Shown here in pieces: positions 8,286 to 17,682 of a stretch of DNA of 63,627 nt. The position numbers and the translations under genes are program-made. Position 1 is the first letter of the stretch. Each line of letters begins with the position of its first letter. The stretch spans positions 1 to 63,627 of the forward strand of contig JANYDL010000102.1 in the NCBI GenBank assembly GCA_025363635.1. The letters run 5' to 3'. The stretch comes from Actinomycetes bacterium (GTDB taxonomy: Bacteria > Actinomycetota > Actinomycetes > Nanopelagicales > Nanopelagicaceae). The notes under the pieces are model-generated. The model saw nothing but the letters and a program-made list of their open reading frames with translations, had not been told where the DNA came from and made no database searches.

Positions 8286-11200
8286 TGCATCTCCTCCTGC
8301 GACACATCTCTTTTTCGCTTTCCGCTTGGCAGGGCCATTAAGAGAACTGTCAAGAAAACTAGTAGCTCCAGCGCAAGCCACGCTCGCCTTTTCGTTCCAT
8401 CATGAATCAAAATAAATTTTCCGCCAGCGGTGCTCTGGAATTGTGGCAATCCGTATTGATTTTTGACGCGAACGAGATGTTGAGCACCTTGAATTATTTG
8501 CCATCCTGAATCAAAATTCTCTGCCAAAGATACGGTGCCTGCCGAAGGCGTAGTCCCCTGAGCGGATTCTGCAAGTGTCGGCATTGCTTGTGCGTCACCT
8601 TTCGCGCCGGTGAAGACCAAACGGTCACTGATACCGGAAATTTTCCAAGCGATTCCTGACTGCGTAGATGACATTCTGACGAACCCGCCCAGACCATCTA
8701 TAGAGCGGACAAGTTGTGGATTTGCAGGGTTGAGAGCATAGAGATACTTGATTCCAAAACTAGCGAGGATACGGCTGCTTGCGATTCCGCTCCCATCGAC
8801 TAATTGGCGGACGGCCAAAATAACCACCGGCGAATTCTTTGGCGCCAAATCTGCATCGCCTAGAACTGCATCGCGCTCCCGCGCGATGAAAAAAGATGGC
8901 ACCTCTTGATCGCCAATATTGCGCATTACCAATGTCTTGACGCCAGGGGTAACTGCGAGGAAGGCGGGTAGGACTTGGTTGCGATTGGCTTGGACCGGAC
9001 CTTTTGCACTTGTCGTAATCGCCCAGCCTGAAGCAGTGATGACGTAGAGCAGCGTACTTGCGATCACGATTCCGCCCAGAATATGACGGTAATGGAAACG
9101 AACGCTCGCCAAGCGTTGCCTTAATCCATCCAGGATGATCACGCCAGCACATAGGGATGCAATGGTGGCAAATGCCAACAGGGTACCAGTCCAGATTCGA
9201 ACGTTTGACGAAGATCCGTGACCATTCATAGAAAAAGCGCTCAACATCACTGAAATCAAAATAAAGAAAATACCGAGATTCGAATATCTTCGAACTTTTG
9301 CTGTCGAGAAAGCGGATACAAAAAGAATAAAAGTAATGGGACTGATAACCCACCATGGGAGTGACCCTGGACCGCCGGGATTTGCAAGCAAAGTGAAGTT
9401 TGGAACCCCAGATTCAATGAGCAATCCAGGTTCAAGAAGAAAGCGACTTGGATGGAGCAACGCTTCAAACGACCAAGGTAAACACAAGAGAAAAGGAATT
9501 AACGCTAGAGCAAGGCGTCGCTGCACTCTGTTCACGAAAAGTTTTTTGTTGGAACTCCTTTTATATTCAACAAGATCCCGCGCCACACCAACCATGCTGA
9601 CCGCAAACATTCCAAGATAACCAAGCAAAGAAAATGAGGTTAATATGCTGATCAACAATGAAACTCCGAAAATCATTCTCCATGTTGCAGTTTCTATTTG
9701 TATAAATCGCGGTAGATAGGACACTATTCTCGGAGCGACAATGAGAGCAACAATTGTTCCTAGTCGTCCAGAATTGATCGAAGCGATGGAAACAGGGGAG
9801 ATTGCATACGCCAAACTCGCGCTAACAACGAGCCAAGAATTTTGTGAAAACCTGCGCAGGAGAAAATAGACGGATAACGCCATGAGTAGCGGGGCTACCC
9901 AAAAAAAGAAGGCCATAAAGGCAATCGCTTTCCCCATGTACAGGGTTGAGCCAATTGCCAATATCAATATCCAAGGCGGCGTTGAACTTGAACTGCCCAT
10001 TGCGATTTGATGCCAAGATTGACCGTATTCACGCCAAAGATCGGATGCCCCGAAAGGGGGCATTTCTAAGGCGCCACCCGAGAGAGCGCCGTACCTATGC
10101 GTGGACCACATTGAAACAAAAAATAGTAAAAACGCACTCCCCGCCACTTCAGGTCGCCGGAAGGCCGTGCGCCATCGCAAGGGAGTTGACGGAGTAAGGA
10201 GATCTTCCTCTTCATTGGGTACATCGAGGACGGATCCACTGTCACGAGGAGATGACAAAATTGTCTTGCGCAGGGATTCCACTACACGCGCAAATCCAAG
10301 ACGCAATTGAGACCAACGAGGTGGAATAAATCTGATCACGGTTCGCGAAGATATTAATCTTTCTCTTTTTCGCCTCTTGCGAGCCTCCCATAACTTTGCA
10401 GGACGAATTAGTAAGAGAGCAACAGCGAGGAATTCATCAGAGGCGTAGCCAGGCAACTTCGCGAGAAGATAGCCTAATGAACGCACAGCCGAACCAAAAA
10501 ACAACTGGAAGGCGAGCCATGGCAACATCCACCAAGAGGAATTTGCAAGGAGTACAAACGCGGCGTTCCTACGATCGAGAATAAGTGGCCGATTGAGAAG
10601 TGCGCCCTTCACATCTACATTGCGGCGCTCAGTGGCCGAGGCCTCAGCGTGAAAAGCAACCGCGGCGCTGACGGCGATTACTGTGTGCCCAGCGACGTGC
10701 GCTCGCCAACCAAAATCAACATCATCGCGGAAAAGTTCTAAATTGGAATCGAAGCCCTCTAGTTCCTGAAAAACTTTCCGACGAATGAGAGCGCCAGCAG
10801 TGCTGACAGATAAGACTTCATGTATTCCATCATGTTGACCTTGGTCATATTCTCGTGGCTCCATCCCTGTCCAGCGAGCCCCATTTCCAGCAATGCTCAG
10901 GCCCATTTCAAGCAGGTGGGTGCGGTCATACCAACCAAGTAATTTGGGTCCTGCAACTGCTACATGTGGGCGCTCCGAAACAGCATCAAGCAACGCTTCT
11001 AGAGCGCCAGGCTGTGGAGCGCAATCATCGTGAATCAGCCAGATCCATTCACTTTCGGAATCGCTCTCCGGAAGGCTCAAAACTGCTTTTGCGACTGCAG
11101 CTCCGAAACCTGTATCCCTTTCCATGGAAATCGAGGCGAGCCGTGCATTCTTTAAGAGTTTTGAAGACGCATCCGTGGAACCGGTATCGACGACCAAGGT

Positions 11201-11335
11201 ATGGTCGATAGGTCGAGTTTGGGATGCAAGTGATGCAACAACCTCAGGCAACCATGTCGCGCCATCGTGAACTACAAGAATGGCAGTTACGCGCGGTTGA
11301 TCGATTTCAGGTGTGCTCACTGCGCTCTGCCACAT
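8282..11335 (-). CDS. Giant membrane glycosyltransferase, GT2 domain plus polytopic and extracytoplasmic domains
   Basis: 1017 residues. The N-terminal GT-A fold (about 15-260) has VTAILVVHDGATWLPEVV, an HDD metal-binding site in WLIHDDCAPQPG, and the later FRDDVDFGWR acceptor motif. It is followed by roughly a dozen hydrophobic segments, a soluble region (about 780-980) and a final TM helix with a basic tail. This layout is known in actinobacteria beside DUF5719 but the product is not established to my knowledge. Donor and acceptor are unknown; neighbouring manB and manC make GDP-mannose a reasonable guess for a precursor. The start codon is uncertain (ATG 11335 or GTG 11320, neither with a strong ribosome site). 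Confidence 0.85.
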   Translation of the reverse strand: MWQSAVSTPEIDQPRVTAILVVHDGATWLPEVVASLASQTRPIDHTLVVDTGSTDASSKLLKNARLASISMERDTGFGAAVAKAVLSLPESDSESEWIWLIHDDCAPQPGALEALLDAVSERPHVAVAGPKLLGWYDRTHLLEMGLSIAGNGARWTGMEPREYDQGQHDGIHEVLSVSTAGALIRRKVFQELEGFDSNLELFRDDVDFGWRAHVAGHTVIAVSAAVAFHAEASATERRNVDVKGALLNRPLILDRRNAAFVLLANSSWWMLPWLAFQLFFGSAVRSLGYLLAKLPGYASDEFLAVALLLIRPAKLWEARKRRKRERLISSRTVIRFIPPRWSQLRLGFARVVESLRKTILSSPRDSGSVLDVPNEEEDLLTPSTPLRWRTAFRRPEVAGSAFLLFFVSMWSTHRYGALSGGALEMPPFGASDLWREYGQSWHQIAMGSSSSTPPWILILAIGSTLYMGKAIAFMAFFFWVAPLLMALSVYFLLRRFSQNSWLVVSASLAYAISPVSIASINSGRLGTIVALIVAPRIVSYLPRFIQIETATWRMIFGVSLLISILTSFSLLGYLGMFAVSMVGVARDLVEYKRSSNKKLFVNRVQRRLALALIPFLLCLPWSFEALLHPSRFLLEPGLLIESGVPNFTLLANPGGPGSLPWWVISPITFILFVSAFSTAKVRRYSNLGIFFILISVMLSAFSMNGHGSSSNVRIWTGTLLAFATIASLCAGVIILDGLRQRLASVRFHYRHILGGIVIASTLLYVITASGWAITTSAKGPVQANRNQVLPAFLAVTPGVKTLVMRNIGDQEVPSFFIARERDAVLGDADLAPKNSPVVILAVRQLVDGSGIASSRILASFGIKYLYALNPANPQLVRSIDGLGGFVRMSSTQSGIAWKISGISDRLVFTGAKGDAQAMPTLAESAQGTTPSAGTVSLAENFDSGWQIIQGAQHLVRVKNQYGLPQFQSTAGGKFILIHDGTKRRAWLALELLVFLTVLLMALPSGKRKRDVSQEEMQ

Positions 11336-11367
11336 CCGTCAGTCATCATCGACTGCCCAATGAAAAA

Positions 11368-11643
11368 CTACGCTGGACGGCGCTTAAGGCGTCGGCGCTC
11401 TCGTTCAGATAATCCACCCCAGATTCCAAAGCGCTCATCATGGGCGAGGGCGTATTCCAAACATTCTGATCGAACATCACACGACATGCATACACGCTTT
11501 GCTTCGCGGGTAGAACCACCTTTTTCTGGGAAAAAGGCTTCGGGATCTGTCTGGGCACAGAGCGATCGCTCTTGCCAAGAAAGTTCGATCGTTTCGCCGC
11601 TTATTAATTGAATGGTTGGGCCGTTGGGTCGAATATCTGGCAC
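11368..11643 (-). CDS. whiB2: WhiB-family iron-sulfur transcriptional regulator (WhiB2/WhmD-like)
   Basis: 91-residue Wbl protein that binds a 4Fe-4S cluster and acts with the principal sigma factor; WhiB2-type members control septation. Cluster ligands C29, C52, C55 and C61 are all present, followed by the G[I/V]WGG turn GIWGG at 73-77 and a basic C-terminus ERERRRLKRR. GTG start at 11643 with GAAGGAG upstream. Position next to manC and upstream of manB matches the whiB2 locus of other actinobacteria, although the F420 gene fbiA that usually accompanies it is missing. It has its own promoter with a palindrome (11725-11753). Confidence 0.93.
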   Translation of the reverse strand: MPDIRPNGPTIQLISGETIELSWQERSLCAQTDPEAFFPEKGGSTREAKRVCMSCDVRSECLEYALAHDERFGIWGGLSERERRRLKRRPA

Positions 11644-11724
11644 TCGGATACTCCTTCATAACTTCAGTCACATGACGATCAGTAACTATCGGACCAAACT
11701 CGCTTACGCGAATTCACTACACGA

Positions 11725-11753
11725 ATTACACGCGTGTAATGCCTCTAAGTCAA
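11725..11753 (-). promoter_or_regulatory. whiB promoter with a 16-bp palindrome over the -10 box
   Basis: On the minus strand TTGACT (11753-11748), a 17-base spacer and TGTAAT (11730-11725) form a near-consensus vegetative promoter, 5 of 6 matches in each box. A perfect 16-base palindrome, ATTACACG/CGTGTAAT (11725-11740), covers the -10 box and the adjacent spacer, the place where a dimeric repressor would block RNA polymerase. The predicted leader is about 75 bases and ends in the ribosome site of whiB. Confidence 0.7.
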
Positions 11754-11793
11754 GTCAGGATGGGATGAATTTTTTCTTTACGCAACAAGATTT

Positions 11794-12801
11794 TCACGCT
11801 ATAAGAGCGGTAACCCCATCACGCCCGACATAGGCATGACTCAAATGTGACCCAGAATCAACGGTCGCCCCCTCAGCCACAAAACATTTTGTCAGTGTCA
11901 CATTTCTCAAAACAATTGCATTACTACTAATTATTGAGCCCTCCATCTTCGCTCCATCGCCGATACTCGCGCCTCGACAAACTGAGGTTCCTCCTGAGAG
12001 TTGGGCGGATGGACTGATTATCGACCCCTCCATTGCAAGATAGTCACCCATGTGTCGGTCAAGATTTAAAGAATCTAGAGCAGCAGATCGCGATGTACCA
12101 GCGACAAGGTCACTTGAACCTTGAAGCAAAGTTTGCGGGGTTCCAATATCGATCCAATATGAGCGGTCGATATATCCATATATTTTTCTTCTACTCTCGA
12201 TGAGCTGAGGAAATATATCTCGCTCGATGCTCACAACTTGTTCGACCGGAATATCAAGAAGTACTCGTGGATTAAAAATATAGCAGCCTGCATTTATAGT
12301 GTTGGCTATTGGGTTTTCCATTTTCTCATTGAATGCACTAACACGTCCGTCCTTCCCGGTCGATACACAACCATAGGCTCTTGCATCACTGACTTCCGTT
12401 AAATGTAAAGTGACATCAGCATCCCGAGATTCATGCATCTCTATTTGCTTTGCAAGATTATGCGAACTTAAGACGTCTCCATTAAAAATTGCGATGTTTT
12501 CCAAGCCATTAAGAAATTTCGCAGCATTTCGAATTGCTCCTCCGGTACCCAAAGGTTCTGTCTCAACCGCATATTGAAGGTGGATTCCCCATCGAGAGCC
12601 GTCACCAAAATAAGGGATAAAAACTTCAGAAAGATAGGAAGCAGCCAGAACTATTGAGGTAATCCCGGCATCCTTTGCCGCCATTAATTGATGCTCGGTC
12701 ACGGGAAGTCCCGCAATCGGGAGCATCGGTTTTGGAACAGATCTTGTGAGAGGGAGCAGCCGCGTGCCCATTCCGCCCACGAGCAAAATCCCTTGTGTCA
12801 T
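11794..12801 (-). CDS. manC: Mannose-1-phosphate guanylyltransferase-like nucleotidyltransferase
   Basis: 335 residues. N-terminal nucleotidyltransferase domain with the signature GGMGTRLLPLTRSVPKPMLP near residues 9-28 and catalytic aspartate region FNGDVLSS; the C-terminus has left-handed beta-helix hexapeptides (about 250-335). This architecture is shared by ManC (GDP-mannose) and RmlA2-type enzymes of actinobacteria; proximity to manB and whiB2 favours the mannose assignment. ATG at 12801 overlaps the dapC stop, so it is coupled to a lysine gene, an unusual pairing of convenience. Confidence 0.85.
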   Translation of the reverse strand: MTQGILLVGGMGTRLLPLTRSVPKPMLPIAGLPVTEHQLMAAKDAGITSIVLAASYLSEVFIPYFGDGSRWGIHLQYAVETEPLGTGGAIRNAAKFLNGLENIAIFNGDVLSSHNLAKQIEMHESRDADVTLHLTEVSDARAYGCVSTGKDGRVSAFNEKMENPIANTINAGCYIFNPRVLLDIPVEQVVSIERDIFPQLIESRRKIYGYIDRSYWIDIGTPQTLLQGSSDLVAGTSRSAALDSLNLDRHMGDYLAMEGSIISPSAQLSGGTSVCRGASIGDGAKMEGSIISSNAIVLRNVTLTKCFVAEGATVDSGSHLSHAYVGRDGVTALIA

Positions 12802-13862
12802 TGAGCGCCCTCGAGGCGGCTAACCGCTTCCTCAATTTGGGCATCGCTGGCGGTCAAAGCAATCCGAATATGGCCAGACCCTTTCTCCCCGTAAAAATGA
12901 CCCGGTGTTACCAATATTCCACGTCGGGCAAACCAAGAAACAGTCTCCATATCTCTCTCCCCGCGGGATGTCCAAATATAAAGCCCTGCATCGGTTTTTT
13001 CGGAGCTAAAGCCTAAGGCGCTGAGCGCCGTCACCAGTTTAGAACGTCGCCAGATATAGCGAGCGCGCTGAGCATTTACATGGACGTCATCTTTGAGCGC
13101 CATTTCCATAGCTCTTTGTACGGGGAGCGAAACCATCATCCCTGCATGTTTTCGAATCTCGCGAATACGATTAATTAATTCCGAATCTCCCACAATGAAA
13201 GCCGCCCGATAACCAGCCAAATTCGACCTTTTGGAGAGCGAATGCACTGCAAGAATATTTTTGTTATCTCCACCTGTCCTACTTAAAATCGAGATCGGGT
13301 TAACTGCATCCCCAAATTCCAGGTAGCACTCATCGCAGGCCACTATTGAATTATTTTTTCGAGCCCAAGAAATAACTGCATCAAATTCTGATTCAGAGTG
13401 AGTTCGACCAGTGGGATTTGATGGGGAGTTAACCCACGCTAGGTCGCCTTCTGGCCACGAATCAGGTTTCTCTCCAACTGGCATTGCGGCCGAATTACTC
13501 AGAAGCGCTCCAACTTTGTAGGTGGGATAGGCAATTTCAGGGAAAAGTACTCTCTTTGATTCCAAAAAAGTTGGGAGCCAGGCAACTAATTCTTTGGAGC
13601 CAATTGTTGGCAATACATCGAACTCACCCGAGGCCCCAAGATGAGAGGTCGCCCATTCGCGAATCCCTGCACGTAGTTCTGGAGTCCCCATGGTCAATGG
13701 ATAGCCGGGACTATTAGAAGCCTCTCGTAGCGCGTCCTGGATGAACTCAGGGGTGTCATCGACCGGTGTCCCTACGGAAAGATCTACAATCCCGCGCGGA
13801 TGCGATCTCGCTTCGTCACCGTACGGCGCCAGCACATCCCACGGAAAATCTGGAAGCTTCAG
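12798..13862 (-). CDS. dapC: Succinyldiaminopimelate transaminase DapC, probable CTG start
   Basis: PLP aminotransferase (fold type I) of the succinylase lysine/DAP route, working after DapD (28293-29225). The PLP-lysine lies in SLSKRSNLAGYRA and the C-terminal carboxylate-binding arginine in GHIRIAL. The first standard start is GTG at 13835, but the nine codons before it encode LKLPDFPWD, which matches the conserved N-terminus of actinobacterial DapC. An in-frame TGA just upstream leaves CTG at 13862-13860 as the only start that keeps this segment (354 residues). It follows fdxA by 11 bases, as in many actinobacteria. DapE is not in the window. Confidence 0.88.
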   Translation of the reverse strand: MKLPDFPWDVLAPYGDEARSHPRGIVDLSVGTPVDDTPEFIQDALREASNSPGYPLTMGTPELRAGIREWATSHLGASGEFDVLPTIGSKELVAWLPTFLESKRVLFPEIAYPTYKVGALLSNSAAMPVGEKPDSWPEGDLAWVNSPSNPTGRTHSESEFDAVISWARKNNSIVACDECYLEFGDAVNPISILSRTGGDNKNILAVHSLSKRSNLAGYRAAFIVGDSELINRIREIRKHAGMMVSLPVQRAMEMALKDDVHVNAQRARYIWRRSKLVTALSALGFSSEKTDAGLYIWTSRGERDMETVSWFARRGILVTPGHFYGEKGSGHIRIALTASDAQIEEAVSRLEGAQ

Positions 13863-13873
13863 AGAAAATCAAC

Positions 13874-14191
13874 CTATTCGCGAGGTGGAAGGGCTGTCAC
13901 AACCGCATGGTCTGAATGAGTTAATCCGACTTTAGCCGCGCCACCTGGCGAGCCCAATTCAACGAAGAATTCAGTGTTGGCCTTTGAGTAATCTTTCCAT
14001 GCTTCCGGGACATCGTCTTCGTAATAAATCGCCTCTACCGGGCAGACGGGCTCGCAGGCACCGCAGTCAACACATTCATCTGGCTGAATGTACAACATTC
14101 GATCGCCTTCATAAATGCAATCCACCGGGCATTCTTCAATACAAGACTTGTCTTTCACATCGACACATGGCTCAGCAATTACGTATGTCAA
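13874..14191 (-). CDS. fdxA: Seven-iron ferredoxin FdxA
   Basis: 105-residue electron carrier with eight cysteines: C9, C17 and C21, C25 (3Fe-4S side) and C40, C43, C46, C50 (CVDCGACEPVCP, 4Fe-4S side). The insertion after C9 (VDVKDKS) is the usual sign of the 3Fe-4S cluster in 7Fe ferredoxins. TTG start at 14191, with GGAGG nine bases upstream; no ATG or GTG would keep the conserved MTYVIAEPC N-terminus. Adjacent to dapC, a conserved actinobacterial pairing. Partner enzymes are not evident; the P450 at 50733 is one possible client. Confidence 0.93.
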   Translation of the reverse strand: MTYVIAEPCVDVKDKSCIEECPVDCIYEGDRMLYIQPDECVDCGACEPVCPVEAIYYEDDVPEAWKDYSKANTEFFVELGSPGGAAKVGLTHSDHAVVTALPPRE

Positions 14192-14264
14192 GACTAACCT
14201 CCATTTATACCAATCCGATACTTCAGTTTACGCATTCTAATCACCAAGGATAAGTATTTGTAAT

Positions 14265-14270
14265 TACTCT
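14265..14270 (+). promoter_or_regulatory. -10 box TACTCT of a predicted leaderless transcript (GNAT gene)
   Basis: TACTCT ends six bases before the ATG at 14277 and no ribosome site is present, so transcription is predicted to start at the ATG. No clear -35 box. Confidence 0.5.
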
Positions 14271-14276
14271 TCTCAC

Positions 14277-15248
14277 ATGCCCTCCCGGCCGTTCACCTAT
14301 CCCCCTTGTGAGCCTCCTTCCCATGAGGCTATCGGCAACAAAGTGAGTGTTCGCCTGCGCGATCCAGAGGGCGGGTTTCGAGACATATTAGGTATCTTGG
14401 AAACTGAAACATCCATTCGAAGAAAGAATGGACTTCTCGTTGATTTTTCACCGCAAGATGTCGCTGTCTGGAGAATAGTTGTGACACCCACCGCAAAGGC
14501 GGGCAGAGGTGCACCCCTTTCACTCCGTATCGCTGAAATAGAACGTGTGGCAAGTGCCACTTGGCCAGCAAAAGAAATTGAATACTTAGGAGATTGGCAA
14601 TTACGCGCAACTGGGAAATTCACTAGACGTGCAAATTCTGTATTAGCTCTGGGAAATCCAGGAGTAGATCTTGACGAGGCTCTCCTACATGTGTGCGATT
14701 TCTACACATCTCGAGGACTAACTCCAATGGTTCATGTTGCCCTTCCCACATATGCCGAACTTGCCGAACGCTTGTCAGAGCGTGGCTGGCAGGGCGAAGT
14801 GCACGCGCAAGTCATGGTGACTGACATCGAACCAGAACTCACCGAGGATTCACTTTTCCAAGGCTGGGAAGTCAGCGATTCACCCGGAAAAGATTGGTTC
14901 ACGCTTCAAAAAGATGAAGGAGTAGAGGGAATAGTCACGGCAGTATCGGCTCACTATGTTGGCTTGCGGATGGATGGCGAACTCATCGCAGTTGGGCGGA
15001 CTGCAAGTAATAATGGATGGGCAACCTTAACTCGGCTTTATGTGCGCGAAGATTGGCGAGGCAAGGGCATCGGTAGGGATTTGGTGAATCAACTTTTCCT
15101 CACTGCGAAAAAAGAAGGAATCTCCAAAGTGTTTCTGCAAGTCGACTTGCGGAACCTGGGAGCAATACGTCTTTACGAAGCGCTTGGATTCAGAGTTCAC
15201 CACACTTATAAATATTTATCTCTCGCGCTAGCCGCGCAAAATTTGTAA
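14277..15248 (+). CDS. GNAT family N-acetyltransferase
   Basis: 323 residues. The C-terminal GNAT fold (about 200-315) contains the acetyl-CoA pyrophosphate loop in YVREDWRGKGIGRDLV and the typical YEALGF ending. The N-terminal 90 residues form an extra domain starting VSVRLRD and containing RKNGLLVDFSPQDVAVWR, resembling the SH3-like module found on some actinobacterial acetyltransferases. Substrate is unknown. It is divergent from fdxA and convergent with the DUF6113 gene, from which it is separated by one base. Confidence 0.85.
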   Translation: MPSRPFTYPPCEPPSHEAIGNKVSVRLRDPEGGFRDILGILETETSIRRKNGLLVDFSPQDVAVWRIVVTPTAKAGRGAPLSLRIAEIERVASATWPAKEIEYLGDWQLRATGKFTRRANSVLALGNPGVDLDEALLHVCDFYTSRGLTPMVHVALPTYAELAERLSERGWQGEVHAQVMVTDIEPELTEDSLFQGWEVSDSPGKDWFTLQKDEGVEGIVTAVSAHYVGLRMDGELIAVGRTASNNGWATLTRLYVREDWRGKGIGRDLVNQLFLTAKKEGISKVFLQVDLRNLGAIRLYEALGFRVHHTYKYLSLALAAQNL

Positions 15249-15249
15249 A

Positions 15250-15567
15250 TCAGGAGTTAGCGCGCAAAGTCACTGAGATCAACATGCTTATCAATCCCCC
15301 AACGACAAGCGTATTTCCCTCCCAATCACCTTGTACGAGCAATTCGCCTCCAACACCCAGGGTGCTTGCCCGAATCACAATCACAAACCAGCCAATCATG
15401 CTCAAGACTTTGAAATATCTCTTACCCCAAGCGCGGCCGATCATCCAGACACCAATAGAACTACCTAAAAGAGCAAGCACTAATCCAAAAGGTGAATAAG
15501 CACTGTGGAGAAAGATCGCGGCAGTTCCTAAGACAACTCCCCAAAGAATGGATGCTATCAACTTCAT
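15250..15567 (-). CDS. Small integral membrane protein, DUF6113-like
   Basis: 105 residues with four hydrophobic stretches (about 3-21, 25-45, 54-70, 85-102), so a small four-helix membrane protein. It overlaps the end of mshB by four bases (ATGA), and a small protein of this size and topology follows mshB in many actinobacteria. No catalytic residues are recognisable. A link to mycothiol metabolism is suggested only by position. Confidence 0.7.
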   Translation of the reverse strand: MKLIASILWGVVLGTAAIFLHSAYSPFGLVLALLGSSIGVWMIGRAWGKRYFKVLSMIGWFVIVIRASTLGVGGELLVQGDWEGNTLVVGGLISMLISVTLRANS

Positions 15568-16439
15568 TCTGCAACAATTCCAGCGAACAAATTTATCTCA
15601 CGTCCTTCGTGATCGAATGGTCCGGTCGCGGTACCTCGAACTAACGTGTAGTACTCATGTCCCCAGATTGCTAGACCCAACTGATTGGATAAGGCGAAAA
15701 ACGGACCGTCGAGTGAAATCTGCGTTTCATGTGCCTTCATGGCTGCCATTTTCCGATCAACGAATTGATCTGCGTCGACAGCCGCCGTCACTAATGCATC
15801 CTCCTTTGCAAATGGAATGTCATCCGCGCTATCGGCTCCAAAAAAACTAGAACCTAACTTCTTCATTTCTTCAATCCCTTGCTGTATGAGAGATTTTGGA
15901 ATTGCATTCCAGTAGATCTTTTGAATTTTCCATTTATCTGAAAGATCGGCAGCGCGCATAGCTACTCGATGAGCTTGAATATGATCAGGATGGCCATATC
16001 CGCCATTCTCATCATAGGTAATCAATACATGGGGCCGCACTTCATGAATAATCTCAACGAGAAGTGCCGCAGCGCTATCAAGATTCGCCCGCCAAAAAAC
16101 ATCGGGGCGATTGTTTGGTTCCGTTCCCATCATCCCACTGTCGCGAAATTTTAGATTGTCATTTCCTAAGAATCGAAAGTCACTTATTCCAAGTGCCTTC
16201 ATAGCTACCGCAAGTTCGGTTTCTCGGTGAGCTCCCAGTGCGTCTTGTTCGCTACTCGCTAAATGACTCAACCCCGGAACCAAAACTTCACCTTCTTCGC
16301 CTCGCGTACAAACAACAAGGGTGACTTGAGCCCCAAGTTCGGCATACATGGCCATTGTCGCGCCGTTGTTAATCGTTTCATCATCTGGATGGGCGTGAAC
16401 TAGTAATAGACGCATTCCAGAAAAGGGTTTTGAACTCAT
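15564..16439 (-). CDS. mshB: N-acetyl-GlcN-inositol deacetylase MshB (PIG-L family)
   Basis: Zinc deacetylase of mycothiol biosynthesis, converting GlcNAc-inositol to GlcN-inositol. 291 residues from the ATG at 16439, one base after the moeZ stop; the longer frame lies inside moeZ. Zinc and catalytic motifs AHPDDE at 16-21 and HPDH at 150-153 are intact. The PIG-L family also includes mycothiol-conjugate amidase Mca; length, the TRGEEGE segment and the neighbouring DUF6113 gene favour MshB. mshA, mshC and mshD are not in the window. Confidence 0.83.
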   Translation of the reverse strand: MSSKPFSGMRLLLVHAHPDDETINNGATMAMYAELGAQVTLVVCTRGEEGEVLVPGLSHLASSEQDALGAHRETELAVAMKALGISDFRFLGNDNLKFRDSGMMGTEPNNRPDVFWRANLDSAAALLVEIIHEVRPHVLITYDENGGYGHPDHIQAHRVAMRAADLSDKWKIQKIYWNAIPKSLIQQGIEEMKKLGSSFFGADSADDIPFAKEDALVTAAVDADQFVDRKMAAMKAHETQISLDGPFFALSNQLGLAIWGHEYYTLVRGTATGPFDHEGREINLFAGIVAE

Positions 16440-16440
16440 A

Positions 16441-17622
16441 TCAATACACCGGAAGCGAGGGATCAATTTGTTTTGCCCAGGCCACGACGCCGCCACTGAC
16501 ATGAACCGCATCGGAGAATCCAGCGTTTTTTACAATTGCAAGACATTCGGCCGATCTCACGCCTCCTTTGCAATGCAGGACGATCTTCTTATTGTTTGGC
16601 ATTTTCGACAATGCACTTCCGTCCAAAAACTCTTGCTTTGGAATCAGAACGGCACCAGGAATTCTGACAATTTCCCACTCACTCGGTTCGCGAACATCGA
16701 CAAGAAAAATCTCCGCACTAGAATCCAGCATTTTCTTAAGCTCGATCACAGAAATTGTTGAATCTTGCACAGCCTTCTCCGCTTTCTCTGAAAGCGCACC
16801 GCAGAACGCCTCATAGTCAGGCAACAATTGAGTTTGGGATGGATTGGAACTACAGACGGGGCAGTTGGGATCTTTCCGAACCTTGATTTTTCTATAAGTC
16901 ATTTCCAGGGCGTCATAAACAATTAAAGAGCCGATTAGAGTCTCACCCACGCCTGTTATTAGTTTTATGGCTTCCGTCGTTTGTATTGAGCCAATAGAGG
17001 CGCAGAGCACTCCCAGAACGCCACCTTCGGCACAACTAGGTACCATTCCAGGCGGTGGAGGCTCGGGATACAAGCAGCGATAGCAAGGGCCATATTCAGC
17101 CCAAAAAAGACTAGCCTGCCCATCAAAGCGATAAATCGAACCCCACACATATGGCTTCCCAAGCAGCACACATGCGTCGTTCACCAAATACCTCGTAGCA
17201 AAATTATCCGTGCCGTCAACAATCAGATCATATTGAGCAAAAAGTTCCATCACGTTTGAAACGTCTAATCGCACTTCATGGATATTGACTTGTACATAAG
17301 GATTTATTTCGGCAATTGATTCCTTAGCGCTGAGCGCCTTGCTTTTCCCTATATCGGACTGTCCATGAATGATTTGCCGTTGTAAGTTGGATTCATCGAC
17401 CTTATCAAATTCAGCGATTCCTAGCGTCCCTACGCCTGCGGCGGCCAAATACATCAAGGCCGGTGAGCCAAGTCCGCCTGCTCCGACACAGAGAACTTTT
17501 GCATTCATCAAGCGCCGTTGTCCGACCATCGCGACATCTGGGATAATCAGGTGGCGGCTATATCTCTTCACCTCGTCAACGGTGAGAGATGAGCCTGGGG
17601 CGACTAACGGCGGTACCTTCAT
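16441..17622 (-). CDS. moeZ: Adenylyltransferase/sulfurtransferase MoeZ (ThiF plus rhodanese)
   Basis: 393 residues. E1-like ThiF/MoeB domain with ATP loop GAGGLGS at about 47-53, zinc pairs CYRC and CPVC, then a C-terminal rhodanese domain with active-site cysteine in [11 protein letters not shown]. MoeZ-type enzymes adenylate and thiocarboxylate small sulfur carriers (CysO, MoaD, ThiS) for cysteine, molybdopterin or thiamin synthesis. The ATG at 17622 is where the family alignment begins; the longer frame lacks conservation. CAGACT eight bases before the ATG resembles the -10 boxes seen elsewhere. Divergent from tetR across 73 bases. Confidence 0.9.
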   Translation of the reverse strand: MKVPPLVAPGSSLTVDEVKRYSRHLIIPDVAMVGQRRLMNAKVLCVGAGGLGSPALMYLAAAGVGTLGIAEFDKVDESNLQRQIIHGQSDIGKSKALSAKESIAEINPYVQVNIHEVRLDVSNVMELFAQYDLIVDGTDNFATRYLVNDACVLLGKPYVWGSIYRFDGQASLFWAEYGPCYRCLYPEPPPPGMVPSCAEGGVLGVLCASIGSIQTTEAIKLITGVGETLIGSLIVYDALEMTYRKIKVRKDPNCPVCSSNPSQTQLLPDYEAFCGALSEKAEKAVQDSTISVIELKKMLDSSAEIFLVDVREPSEWEIVRIPGAVLIPKQEFLDGSALSKMPNNKKIVLHCKGGVRSAECLAIVKNAGFSDAVHVSGGVVAWAKQIDPSLPVY

Positions 17623-17682
17623 AAGGGCGAAGTCTGCCGTAGCGGACTTCGAGAGACAATTCCTCCAGAGACCACTTCCCCG

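Noticed and set aside
11800-11815. Hairpin CGCT/AGCG at the end of manC as a terminator
   Set aside because: Only four base pairs and no following T-run on the minus strand.
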